From positions 1 through 7,621 of the forward strand of contig JAGAUC010000019.1 of assembly GCA_017621015.1 (NCBI GenBank): a DNA stretch of 7,621 nucleotides, written 5' to 3'. The notes beneath the pieces were generated by a model that worked only from the letters and a program-made list of their open reading frames with translations, searched no databases and was not told the DNA's origin. Of this stretch, positions 1 through 5,340 are shown in pieces (the stretch's first letter is position 1; each line of letters begins with the position of its first letter). This stretch comes from Clostridia bacterium (GTDB lineage: Bacteria; Bacillota; Clostridia; Oscillospirales; CAG-272). The translations under genes were made by a program, and so were the position numbers.

Positions 1-52
1 CACAAGGCGAGAGGCAGGAATGTACGTGTAGATCGTAAAAATATCTGTTCAT
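1..52 (-). CDS. PHP-domain protein, N-terminal fragment (cut by window edge)
   Basis: Only the first 17 codons are in the window. Starting at the ATG at 52-50 they read MNRYFYDLHVHSCLSPC. This matches the opening of PHP (polymerase and histidinol phosphatase) metal-dependent phosphoesterases, in which an HxH pair (here H9-V-H11) supplies the first metal ligands and the SCLSPCG-like stretch follows. The ATG overlaps the TGA stop of the preceding DRTGG gene as ATGA, so translation is probably coupled; the upstream GGAAG is a weak ribosome binding site. PHP proteins are a regular member of clostridial hydrogenase-associated clusters that also hold DRTGG and GHKL ATPase genes, which supports the call. 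The substrate is unknown. The rest of the gene, including the remaining metal-binding residues, lies outside the window. Confidence 0.82.
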   Translation of the reverse strand, partial: MNRYFYDLHVHSCLSPC

Positions 53-378
53 CGCAGCACTTCCGAAACAGCAACGCAAAGCTCATAGATCGGCATATCG
101 GTACGAATGAGATTCACGCCCTTTTCCTTTGCGGCTCCGATCAGCTCCTCGGCAACCTCACAGCCCTCACAAATGACCGTGACCGCCACGTCGGCAAGCG
201 ACGCAACCGCAAGCACGTTCATATTGTTCATGATCGTCGCCCAAATGCAATCTGCCTTGGCGCGTCCCATCACCCAGCTGAGTAGGTCTCCCGCATAAGC
301 ACCGATGACCTCACGGTCAGGACAAGGAAGCGCAAGAGGCTCAAGCTTCAGTTTTTCACAAAGCTGTGCTACCGTCAT
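49..378 (-). CDS. DRTGG-domain protein (second of two in the operon)
   Basis: This 109-residue protein has the fold signature of DRTGG domains (PF07085). An aliphatic N-terminus is followed by GAYAGDLLSWVMGRAK at about residues 26-41, then a hydrophobic strand (NVLAVASLADVAVTVI, 54-69), a helix and a final strand leading to LIRTDMPIYELC. DRTGG domains occur in phosphotransacetylase-like and CBS-containing proteins and as stand-alone proteins; their biochemical role is not established. A C70-x-x-C73 pair sits just after the second core strand. The start at 378 is preferred over an in-frame ATG at 426, because AAGGAGG ends four bases before it and the longer form would intrude far into the previous gene. 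The ATG overlaps the stop of the hydrogenase-like gene by four bases (ATGA), and the stop in turn overlaps the PHP start. It is one of the later genes of the redox operon. Confidence 0.85.
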   Translation of the reverse strand: MTVAQLCEKLKLEPLALPCPDREVIGAYAGDLLSWVMGRAKADCIWATIMNNMNVLAVASLADVAVTVICEGCEVAEELIGAAKEKGVNLIRTDMPIYELCVAVSEVLR

Positions 379-1646
379 GTTTCCTCCTTGTTTTCCTCTT
401 TGTCCTTGTGCCAAAGCATCGGACATCCGTCAATCGAAGCATTGCCGCGCACGATATCTGCCGCGAAAGCTCTACAGGTGGGCGCACCGCATGAACCGCA
501 ATCGATTCCGGGGAGCCCCTTGAAGATCTCTTCCATTCGGCTCATCATACGCATGGATTCCTCACGGTCACTACCGAAGGACGAAACGCTTTCATAATGA
601 TAGTCATTGTGAACAAGCACCTCGTCAGGCACCTTGGTCTCACTCAGATCTCCCCAGTTCTGTGAAACCGGAAGATATCTGCGAAGTGAGCGCAGACGCG
701 CCTTGGCAATGAAGGGATTCAGCACGTTCATTACACCACCGACACAACCGCCCGAGCAGGCATCAAGCTCGATAAACTCAAGCTCGGGGAATGCGCCATT
801 GTCGACCTCCTCCAAAACGTGAACCACGTTTTCGATTCCGTCGGCCGCAAGATATTTCTCGTTGAAGATCGCAGTTGCCTCACCGCCGGAGCTTGCCCAG
901 CTGAGACCGATCCTGCCCGTTTTTGAAATCGAGCCTGAATCATCTGTTTTCTTCATAACTCCGAGAAGTTCAAAATACATATCCGAGATAGAAATCACAA
1001 AGTCTACACCGGACTTGTTTTCCAAAGTCCGATTTTTGACGTAACTAACCTTTGCGGGACACGGGGAAATAAACACCACGCAGATATCCTCGCTTTTAAG
1101 CTTGGGATTCTTCGCAAGCGCTTCCCTTCTTGCCTCGCTTGCCGCCACCTCAATAGGAGGCAGGATAGGCAAAAGATGCTCTACAAGAGCAGGATAACGG
1201 AGCATGATAAGACGCTCCACCACGGGACATGCCGACGAGATCACGGGAAGCACGGGAGACTTTTCCTTCATATACCGTCTGGTATAATCCGAAACAAGCT
1301 CTGCCGCTCTTGCCACCTCGTAAACGTCGTCGAAGCCGCAGTCCAAAAGTCCTTGTAAAACGTAGTCAATATCGTCAAGATTGTCAAACTGACCGAACAG
1401 CGAAGGCGCAGGAAGAGCGATCTTCCATTTATCCTTCGGGAGATCGGACAGCTTATCATATGCCGCCTTTTTTGCCTGGTGTGGGCAATAACGAATACAC
1501 TGTCCGCAATCCACACATCTCGCGGCATCAATGACCGCGTGTCCTTTCCGTACGCGTATGGCTTCGGTAGGACAGTGCTTCAAGCAGTGTGTACAGCCGC
1601 GGCATTTTTCAGAATTCAAAGATACCGAGTGCTGATAGGGTGTCAT
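375..1646 (-). CDS. [FeFe]-hydrogenase-like protein, putative redox/H2 sensor (group D-like, no PAS)
   Basis: The 423-residue protein has three parts. Residues 12-57 form a 2[4Fe-4S] ferredoxin (C15, C18, C21, C25; C44, C47, C50, C54). Residues about 75-330 match the large-subunit C-terminal hydrogenase domain. Residues 379-410 form an RnfB-type FeS motif (C383-x2-C386-x4-C391-x16-C408). The four cysteines expected to hold the H-cluster cubane are present: C140 (L1, SSACPV), C196 (L2, SPCPAK), C297 and C301 (L3, DACSGGC). The proton-relay cysteine before C140 is alanine (A139), and the methionines flanking the catalytic site in true hydrogenases are S194 and D295. These changes resemble sensory HydS proteins, but the usual C-terminal PAS domain is absent. 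A slow or non-catalytic sensor in the cytoplasm is my inference. The gene follows a GHKL ATPase gene by 34 bases and overlaps the next by four. The upstream AAAGGA is rather far from the ATG. Confidence 0.88.
   Translation of the reverse strand: MTPYQHSVSLNSEKCRGCTHCLKHCPTEAIRVRKGHAVIDAARCVDCGQCIRYCPHQAKKAAYDKLSDLPKDKWKIALPAPSLFGQFDNLDDIDYVLQGLLDCGFDDVYEVARAAELVSDYTRRYMKEKSPVLPVISSACPVVERLIMLRYPALVEHLLPILPPIEVAASEARREALAKNPKLKSEDICVVFISPCPAKVSYVKNRTLENKSGVDFVISISDMYFELLGVMKKTDDSGSISKTGRIGLSWASSGGEATAIFNEKYLAADGIENVVHVLEEVDNGAFPELEFIELDACSGGCVGGVMNVLNPFIAKARLRSLRRYLPVSQNWGDLSETKVPDEVLVHNDYHYESVSSFGSDREESMRMMSRMEEIFKGLPGIDCGSCGAPTCRAFAADIVRGNASIDGCPMLWHKDKEENKEET
383..389 (-). promoter_or_regulatory. 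Ribosome binding site that fixes the second DRTGG start
   Basis: AAGGAGG on the minus strand lies four bases upstream of the ATG at 378-376, inside the end of the hydrogenase-like gene. It favours the 109-residue product over an N-terminally longer one starting at 426. The strong site also suggests that this gene can initiate independently of, as well as through, coupling to its overlapping neighbour. Confidence 0.8.
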
Positions 1647-1680
1647 TTACTCTTTATTCCTTTCGGGAAATCAAACAGCA

Positions 1681-2103
1681 TCAAAGGTTTACCGTCATAG
1701 AGATCGTCGTGCCAACACCAAGGGCTGACTCGATGCTCATGCTATCGGTATTTTTCTTCATATTCGGGAGACCCATGCCGGCCCCAAAGCCAAGATTGCG
1801 GATCGTTTCGGGTGCTGTGGAGAAGCCCTCTCTCATAGCAAGCTCAACGTCGGCAATACCGGGCCCATTGTCCTTGAGAACGATCTCGATCTTATCGGCA
1901 TACACGCTGACCGTGGCTACGCCACCGCCTGCATGGATCACCATATTGATCTCGCCCTCGTACATGGCGATCGCCACTCTCCTGATGATATCAGGCGAAA
2001 TGGCAAGCATCCTAAGATTTTTCTTCATCTTTACGGAAGCCTCTCCCGCAGAGGTGAAATTGTCGCCGTCCACCGCAAACGTATAAACAAGCGGCTCACT
2101 CAT
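1681..2103 (-). CDS. GHKL-fold ATP-binding protein (anti-sigma factor/histidine-kinase ATPase-like)
   Basis: A 140-residue stand-alone HATPase_c domain. The N-box is E49-x3-N53 with H57 nearby (YEGEINMVIHAGG), the G1 box is D78-NGPGI, the G2 box is the glycine-rich GFGAGMGLPNMKKN (residues 105-118), and the closing GVGTT is at 129-133. This is the RsbW/SpoIIAB/histidine-kinase ATP-binding fold. There is no sensor, dimerisation/His-phosphotransfer or membrane segment, so it should act as a serine-kinase/anti-sigma-like partner or as the ATPase half of a split kinase. Its partner is not obvious: no STAS antagonist, sigma factor or response regulator is in view. It overlaps the upstream DRTGG gene by eight bases, and GGGGAG sits about nine bases before its ATG. 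Small ATPases of this type are regularly found beside clostridial [FeFe]-hydrogenase genes, where their role is unproven. Confidence 0.87.
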   Translation of the reverse strand: MSEPLVYTFAVDGDNFTSAGEASVKMKKNLRMLAISPDIIRRVAIAMYEGEINMVIHAGGGVATVSVYADKIEIVLKDNGPGIADVELAMREGFSTAPETIRNLGFGAGMGLPNMKKNTDSMSIESALGVGTTISMTVNL

Positions 2104-2458
2104 GGCTTTCGTTCTCCCCTTTTATGCCAAGACCGTTTGAGTAAAGTGTTCCACACGCCTCATACATTCTCATCGGCGATGTCAGAACAACAATACCGCT
2201 ATCCTTGGCAATTTCAAGCATTTCCTCAGACGGCTTTTTATTGCGAACAAATACGACACACCGCATATCCATCATCTCAGCGGTGCGAATCACCTGCGAA
2301 TTGACAAGTCCGGTAAGCAGCACAGCCTGATCCTTGACAAATGCGAGCACATCGCTCATCATGTCACTACCGCAAGCCGAGCAGACCTCACTTTCCACTC
2401 TGTCCTCTCCGCAACAGATTTCAGCGTTAAGAAGCTTGGAAATTTCGAGAATTTTCAT
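2096..2458 (-). CDS. DRTGG-domain protein (first of two in the operon)
   Basis: A 120-residue protein with a clear DRTGG-family core: SDMMSDVLAFVK (residues 31-42), the hallmark LLTGLVNSQVIRTAEMMDM (47-65), the strand CVVFVRNKKP and the terminal segment MRMYEACGTLYSNGLG. It lacks any fused CBS, AAA or phosphotransacetylase part. Cysteines cluster near the N-terminus (C15, C16, C26, C29), the last two as a CxxC pair, so metal or redox chemistry is possible but not shown. It starts 17 bases after the NuoE-like gene. The ribosome binding site is weak (AAAGTGA-like, overlapping the end of nuoE), so its translation probably depends on the upstream gene. Its stop overlaps the ATPase gene start by eight bases. 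It diverges strongly from the second DRTGG protein of the operon, so this is not a recent duplication. Confidence 0.86.
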   Translation of the reverse strand: MKILEISKLLNAEICCGEDRVESEVCSACGSDMMSDVLAFVKDQAVLLTGLVNSQVIRTAEMMDMRCVVFVRNKKPSEEMLEIAKDSGIVVLTSPMRMYEACGTLYSNGLGIKGENESHE

Positions 2459-2475
2459 ATGTTTATCACTTTCGG

Positions 2476-2970
2476 TTACTGATATTTTTCAATAATTCCT
2501 TTTACGTCCTTGCCGGTGATACGACCGTAAACGTCACCGTTTACCGTCATAACGGGAGCCAGACCGCAAGCACCAATGCAACGGGTTGCCTCAAAGCTGT
2601 ACTTTCCGTCAGCGGAAGTCTCACCTGCAGCAACACCAACCGTTTCGGTCACCTTGTCAGCAAGCTCACCTGCACCCTTAACGTAGCAAGCGGTACCAAG
2701 GCAAACGCTGATAGCGATCTCGCCGTCGGGATTAAGCTTGAACTGTGCGTAGAAGGATGCTACGCCGTAGATCTCGGTCAGAGAAACGTCAAGTCCCTCT
2801 GCGATGATCTTCTGCACCTCAATGGGAAGATAGCCGTAGATCTCCTGCGCGCCCTGCAGAACGGGAAGAAGATTGCCTTCCGTGCCCTTATACTTTTCGA
2901 TGACGGCACGAAGCTTCTGTTCCTGCTCAGCAGTCCCCTTGAATGTGACTGTTGTCGTTTTCTTTTTCAT
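2476..2970 (-). CDS. nuoE: NuoE/HydC-type [2Fe-2S] subunit of NADH-dependent hydrogenase
   Basis: The 164-residue protein is the size of a stand-alone 24-kDa NADH dehydrogenase subunit. An N-terminal helical part (about 15-75) carries LLPVLQGAQEIYGYLP and the EIYGVASFYAQF block typical of the family. A thioredoxin-like C-terminal part follows with the four [2Fe-2S] ligands C90, C95 (CLGTAC), C131 and C135 (CIGAC) and the GLAPVMTVNGDVYGRIT ending. In clostridia such subunits pass electrons within cytoplasmic NuoE/NuoF/HydA complexes, often electron-bifurcating hydrogenases using NADH and ferredoxin. NuoF and HydA are not in the window. It is the first gene of the operon, with AGGAGGTG eight bases upstream of its ATG, two candidate promoters and a structured leader. 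A role in formate dehydrogenase or another NADH-linked complex cannot be excluded. Confidence 0.93.
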   Translation of the reverse strand: MKKKTTTVTFKGTAEQEQKLRAVIEKYKGTEGNLLPVLQGAQEIYGYLPIEVQKIIAEGLDVSLTEIYGVASFYAQFKLNPDGEIAISVCLGTACYVKGAGELADKVTETVGVAAGETSADGKYSFEATRCIGACGLAPVMTVNGDVYGRITGKDVKGIIEKYQ

Positions 2971-3088
2971 GGACCTAACACCTCCTGATTGATATAATTT
3001 TAACTAAGTTAGGCAAAATGTTGGGCATGCCAAAATGGCACACCTAACCTTTTGTGTGTGTCAAATTAAATTTTCACACAATACTTTA
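2971..3088 (-). promoter_or_regulatory. 5' leader of the redox operon with mutually exclusive pairings
   Basis: If transcription starts near 3088 (from the proximal promoter), the untranslated leader is about 118 bases. On the RNA, GGUUAGGU (3049-3042) precedes CCUAAC (3013-3008), and a further GUUAGGU (2979-2973) lies between the AGGAGGUG ribosome binding site and the AUG. The middle segment can pair with either outer one over six bases. Between the first two sits a perfect TGCCA-ttt-TGGCA hairpin (3040-3028). One pairing leaves the ribosome binding site free and the other would place a helix next to it. This is a pattern read by eye; no known riboswitch family was recognised, and the elements could equally be protein operators. 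Confidence 0.4.
3055..3080. promoter_or_regulatory. 26-bp imperfect palindrome just after the likely start site, candidate operator
   Basis: TGTGTG (3055-3060) and CACACA (3075-3080) are perfect six-base arms. Further symmetric pairs occur inside, with only three mismatched pairs among the 13 positions of the half site. It lies immediately downstream of the predicted start from the proximal promoter of the redox operon, a position suited to a repressor. It does not match the Rex consensus half-site spacing, and the regulator is unknown. Confidence 0.35.
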
Positions 3089-3094
3089 TTTTAT

Positions 3095-3123
3095 ATTATA
3101 CAATACTTTTTCTGAAAAGTCTA
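3095..3123 (-). promoter_or_regulatory. Proximal sigma-A promoter of the redox operon
   Basis: On the minus strand the -35 is TAGACT (3123-3118) and the -10 is a perfect TATAAT (3100-3095), separated by 17 bases. A start near 3088 is expected. The spacer contains an exact inverted repeat, ACTTTT-tctg-AAAAGT (plus strand, 3105-3120), that could bind a regulator. Upstream DNA is rich in A and T runs, as in an UP element. Confidence 0.65.
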
Positions 3124-3160
3124 TAGTTTTTTCAAAAAAGTTTTAAGAAAAAACCGACAT

Positions 3161-3188
3161 TTTATAGAATTTTGACGCTTTTTGTCAA
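3161..3188 (-). promoter_or_regulatory. Distal candidate promoter of the redox operon
   Basis: On the minus strand a consensus TTGACA (3188-3183) is followed after 16 bases by TATAAA (3166-3161). Transcription would start near 3154 and read into the same operon. The -35 lies inside the inverted repeat TTTTGAC-gcttttt-GTCAAAA (plus strand, 3170-3190), so repression by a protein covering it is plausible. It is weaker evidence than the proximal promoter because the region is AT-rich. Confidence 0.45.
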
Positions 3189-3190
3189 AA

Positions 3191-3334
3191 AAACCCATCA
3201 AGTCAAATCTATGCCCATACGCCCCGTCTCCTCACACTACACAGCTACCTCTTCAAAAAGAAAAACCAAAGAAAAGCAGGTATAGAACTACAGCGCACTG
3301 GAGTCTTATAGGCATTTTCTTGCTCTCCACGCGA
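3191..3334. other. Intergenic DNA between rplS terminator and redox operon promoters, nothing recognised
   Basis: Part of the 421-base stretch without a gene (2971-3391). The ends hold promoters and a terminator, described separately. In this central portion I see no coding signature, RNA gene, repeat or convincing promoter on either strand. A short minus-strand reading frame crossing it begins inside rplS in another frame and has no ribosome binding site. Confidence 0.5.
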
Positions 3335-3373
3335 TAAAACGAGAAAAGAGGCATGCCGCGTGGCATACCTCTT
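3335..3373 (-). terminator. Rho-independent terminator of rplS
   Basis: On the minus strand AAGAGGTATGCC (3373-3362) pairs with GGCATGCCTCTT (3357-3346) across a four-base ACGC loop. This gives a 12-bp stem with one G-U pair, and TTTTCTCGTTTT follows. It starts about 18 bases after the rplS stop and should insulate the redox operon from rplS transcription. Confidence 0.88.
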
Positions 3374-3391
3374 ATCGAGTCAAAGACAGAC

Positions 3392-3733
3392 TCAGATTTT
3401 CTCTTTGACCTTGGATGCCTTACCAACTCTGTCGCGCAGATAGTAAAGCTTTGCACGTCTGACCTTACCCGAACGGATAATATCCACCTTCTCTACGTTG
3501 GGAGAATGGATCGGGAAAGTCTTCTCAACGCCTACACCGTAGGAAATACGTCTTACCGTGAAGGTCTCGGAAATGCCGCCGCCGTGCTTTGCGATAACGG
3601 TTCCCTCAAACATCTGGATTCTCTCACGAGTACCCTCTTTGATTTTGTTGTGAACACGGATCGTGTCACCAACGTTTACCTCAGGAATGTTCTCCTTCAG
3701 CTGCTCACTTGTAAAAGCCTTAATCATATCCAT
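3392..3733 (-). CDS. rplS: 50S ribosomal protein L19
   Basis: The 113-residue product has the full L19 pattern: an N-terminal helix (MDMIKAFTSEQLKENIPE), the beta-barrel core with VGDTIRVHNKIKEGTRERIQMFEG (about 20-43), VIAKHGGGISETFTVRRIS (45-63), the block VEKTFPIHSPNVEKVDIIRSGKVRRAKLYYLRDR and a basic tail ending KVKEKI. L19 sits at the 30S-50S interface of the ribosome. The start at 3733 is chosen because AAGGAGG (3749-3743) lies nine bases upstream; an in-frame ATG at 3754 lies before that site, in the leader. The gene has its own promoter, leader and terminator, so it is monocistronic here. In many Firmicutes rplS follows rimM and trmD; none of those flank it in this window. Confidence 0.97.
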   Translation of the reverse strand: MDMIKAFTSEQLKENIPEVNVGDTIRVHNKIKEGTRERIQMFEGTVIAKHGGGISETFTVRRISYGVGVEKTFPIHSPNVEKVDIIRSGKVRRAKLYYLRDRVGKASKVKEKI

Positions 3734-3821
3734 AATACGGCTCCTCCTTCTCATAGGGTGTTCATGCAGAGCGACGCAGAGGACTACCCCTTTACTCTAT
3801 GATGGCATAAATGCACATAGT
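3734..3821 (-). ncRNA. rplS leader RNA with alternative stems (L19 leader-like)
   Basis: The RNA from the predicted start to the rplS ATG is about 88 bases. A first hairpin pairs CUAUG (3820-3816) plus GCAU with AUGC plus CAUAG (3801-3797). The same CAUAG can instead pair with a second CUAUG (3756-3752) directly before the GAAGGAGG ribosome binding site, extended by GGG with CCC. This gives two exclusive structures, one near the ribosome binding site. Leaders controlling L19 by autoregulation are known in low-GC Gram-positive bacteria. I cannot confirm membership of that family from sequence alone. Confidence 0.5.
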
Positions 3822-3827
3822 ACGAAG

Positions 3828-3856
3828 ATTATACCACACCTTTTGATAAAATGCAA
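3828..3856 (-). promoter_or_regulatory. Sigma-A promoter of rplS
   Basis: On the minus strand TTGCAT (3856-3851), a 17-base spacer and a perfect TATAAT (3833-3828) preceded by TGG, an extended -10. Start expected near 3821. The -35 lies just after the flippase stop, in the short gap between the two genes. Confidence 0.82.
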
Positions 3857-3875
3857 TAGGTTTTTAAAAGTTTTT

Positions 3876-5288
3876 TCAACTTTTTTGCATTTTTTTGCGC
3901 AAATTACGCACGGCCTCGATCACAGCACCCACAATAACCTGTCCATTCACTGCTAAAATGGCGGCAAAAAGCAACGATGACCACAAATAGCGAAGGTGGA
4001 TATCCGAAAGCATCAGAATGCTCTGCCCCACAAGTGCCGCGGTGTTAAAGATCAGGCGCGGCACGCCCAATCGAAATTTGACCAGCCGCACGGTGTGTGC
4101 GCCTCGGATCACAAAGACAACAAAGTAACTGGCGAGCGTGGCAACAGCCGCACCCATGGCAGAATATTGGGGGATCAGCAAGAGGTTAAGACCGATGTTG
4201 ATCACCGCACCGACTGCCGCCGTCAAAAAGGAGTACACGCTCTTTTTCCGAACCATATACACGCTTCCCATAAAGGTAACAAGGGCGGAAAAAGCCATAG
4301 CCAGCGAAAGCGTCGGCATATATTTCCAGGATTCAAAATAACTGTCGGCAAGAAGGATCCTTGTCACGGGAACCGAGAGCAGCGTGAGCGCCGAGGCCGC
4401 CATAAAGATAAGACCTTGGAAGCCCGCAAACACGCGGCTGAAAAAGACGGAGCGCTCCTCCTCATCCTTCTCGAGAACCGCCGAAAACTGCCACGCCTCA
4501 ATAAAAACCGTGCAGAAAAGAGTTAACAGCGTCGGCGCCTTATAGGCCGCCGCATACAAGCCGTTGACCTCACTCCCCTTCATGGCGATCACCATAAAGC
4601 GATCCGAAACCGAGGTGATCCACCAGAAGATGGTGGTGGGGATCATCGGAATGCTGTATTTCAGCATTTCCTTCATTTTTGTTCTCTGCACCAAGCGAAG
4701 ATCGACGTCACGCCACGCGCCTGAGGCTAAAACAAGAAGCACCGTTACCAGCACGTCGCCGAGAATGACCGACAGCACGTAACCGGTAATCCCCATATCG
4801 AACCCAAGTAAAAACACAAGATTGAAGGCAATCGTCAAAGCCGTGCCCACAATGCCGCCGATGGAAAAGAGCGTCATATTGCCGCTCGCACGAATATACT
4901 GCGCCACCACCGAGTGAAGATTGGCGGCAAGGACATACAGGATCACCAGCCAAACGTAGCTGTCAAGCGTTTTGTAGAGCCCCAAAAGCGGCGAAAGAAG
5001 CAGAAAAATAACTGACATAACAAGCAGAACAAAAAGCCCCGAGGAAAACACCTTTTTCCTGTCCTCGGTCTCCTCCATCGCAAAGCGGAAAATGCCGTCG
5101 GCAATGCCCGCGCAAGCAAACGGGATCAGAAGATTGGCCGTCTGCGAGATCAGATCGGCTATGCTGTATTCCTCGGGTGCCAGGCACGCGGTGTAAAGCG
5201 GCATCATAAAGAACACAAGGAACTTTGAGCCAAAGGTGCCGAGCGCTAGAATCAGCGTATTGGAGAAAAGCTTTTTATATCTACCCAT
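3876..5288 (-). CDS. Polysaccharide/oligosaccharide flippase (Wzx/MATE-like, MOP superfamily)
   Basis: A 470-residue integral membrane protein with about 12-14 hydrophobic segments across its whole length and no large soluble domain. The opening YKKLFSNTLILALGTFGSKFL, the PLYTACLAPEEYSIADL block and the central YSIPMIPTTIFWWITSVSDRFM (about 212-234) are characteristic of polysaccharide_synt flippases, which move undecaprenyl-linked glycans across the cytoplasmic membrane. Length is normal for the family. The start at 5288 is preferred to the ATG at 5294 because AAGGA is eight bases upstream of it and only two before the other; the difference is two residues. It lies 52 bases downstream of the pseudouridine synthase gene with no terminator between, so the two are probably co-transcribed. 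No glycosyltransferase or other polysaccharide gene is nearby, so the substrate cannot be assigned. A weak AT-only hairpin at its stop is a poor terminator. Confidence 0.9.
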   Translation of the reverse strand: MGRYKKLFSNTLILALGTFGSKFLVFFMMPLYTACLAPEEYSIADLISQTANLLIPFACAGIADGIFRFAMEETEDRKKVFSSGLFVLLVMSVIFLLLSPLLGLYKTLDSYVWLVILYVLAANLHSVVAQYIRASGNMTLFSIGGIVGTALTIAFNLVFLLGFDMGITGYVLSVILGDVLVTVLLVLASGAWRDVDLRLVQRTKMKEMLKYSIPMIPTTIFWWITSVSDRFMVIAMKGSEVNGLYAAAYKAPTLLTLFCTVFIEAWQFSAVLEKDEEERSVFFSRVFAGFQGLIFMAASALTLLSVPVTRILLADSYFESWKYMPTLSLAMAFSALVTFMGSVYMVRKKSVYSFLTAAVGAVINIGLNLLLIPQYSAMGAAVATLASYFVVFVIRGAHTVRLVKFRLGVPRLIFNTAALVGQSILMLSDIHLRYLWSSLLFAAILAVNGQVIVGAVIEAVRNLRKKMQKS

Positions 5289-5340
5289 TTCCATCTTCCT
5301 TACTCAAATTTAATAACAGTTTTGTCCACGCCTTTCTCCC

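Noticed and set aside
1589..2086. Plus-strand 165-codon reading frame opposite the GHKL ATPase
   Set aside because: The opposite strand carries all ATP-binding motifs, and no start signal or promoter supports the plus-strand frame.
3055..3080. Rex (NADH/NAD+ sensor) binding site
   Set aside because: Rex would be the expected regulator, but its sites are about 18 bp with TTGT...ACAA ends around a short spacer; this palindrome has 14 bases between arms and no TTAA-like halves.
3023..3358. GGCATGCC present both in the redox operon leader (3024-3031) and in the rplS terminator stem (3350-3357) as a shared regulatory repeat
   Set aside because: The second copy is explained by the terminator hairpin, and an eight-base palindrome can recur by chance.
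3253..3456. Minus-strand 67-codon reading frame across the rplS terminator
   Set aside because: It starts inside rplS in another frame, has no ribosome binding site, spans a strong terminator and shows no protein-like composition.
3846..3900. Terminator for the flippase gene from AAAAGTT/AACTTTT at its stop
   Set aside because: The stem is AT-only and short, and on the gene's strand it is followed by an A-rich rather than T-rich run; it would be a poor terminator.
3996..4526. Plus-strand 176-codon reading frame opposite the flippase
   Set aside because: Its translation is highly basic and rich in His, Arg and Lys, as expected from the complement of membrane-protein codons.
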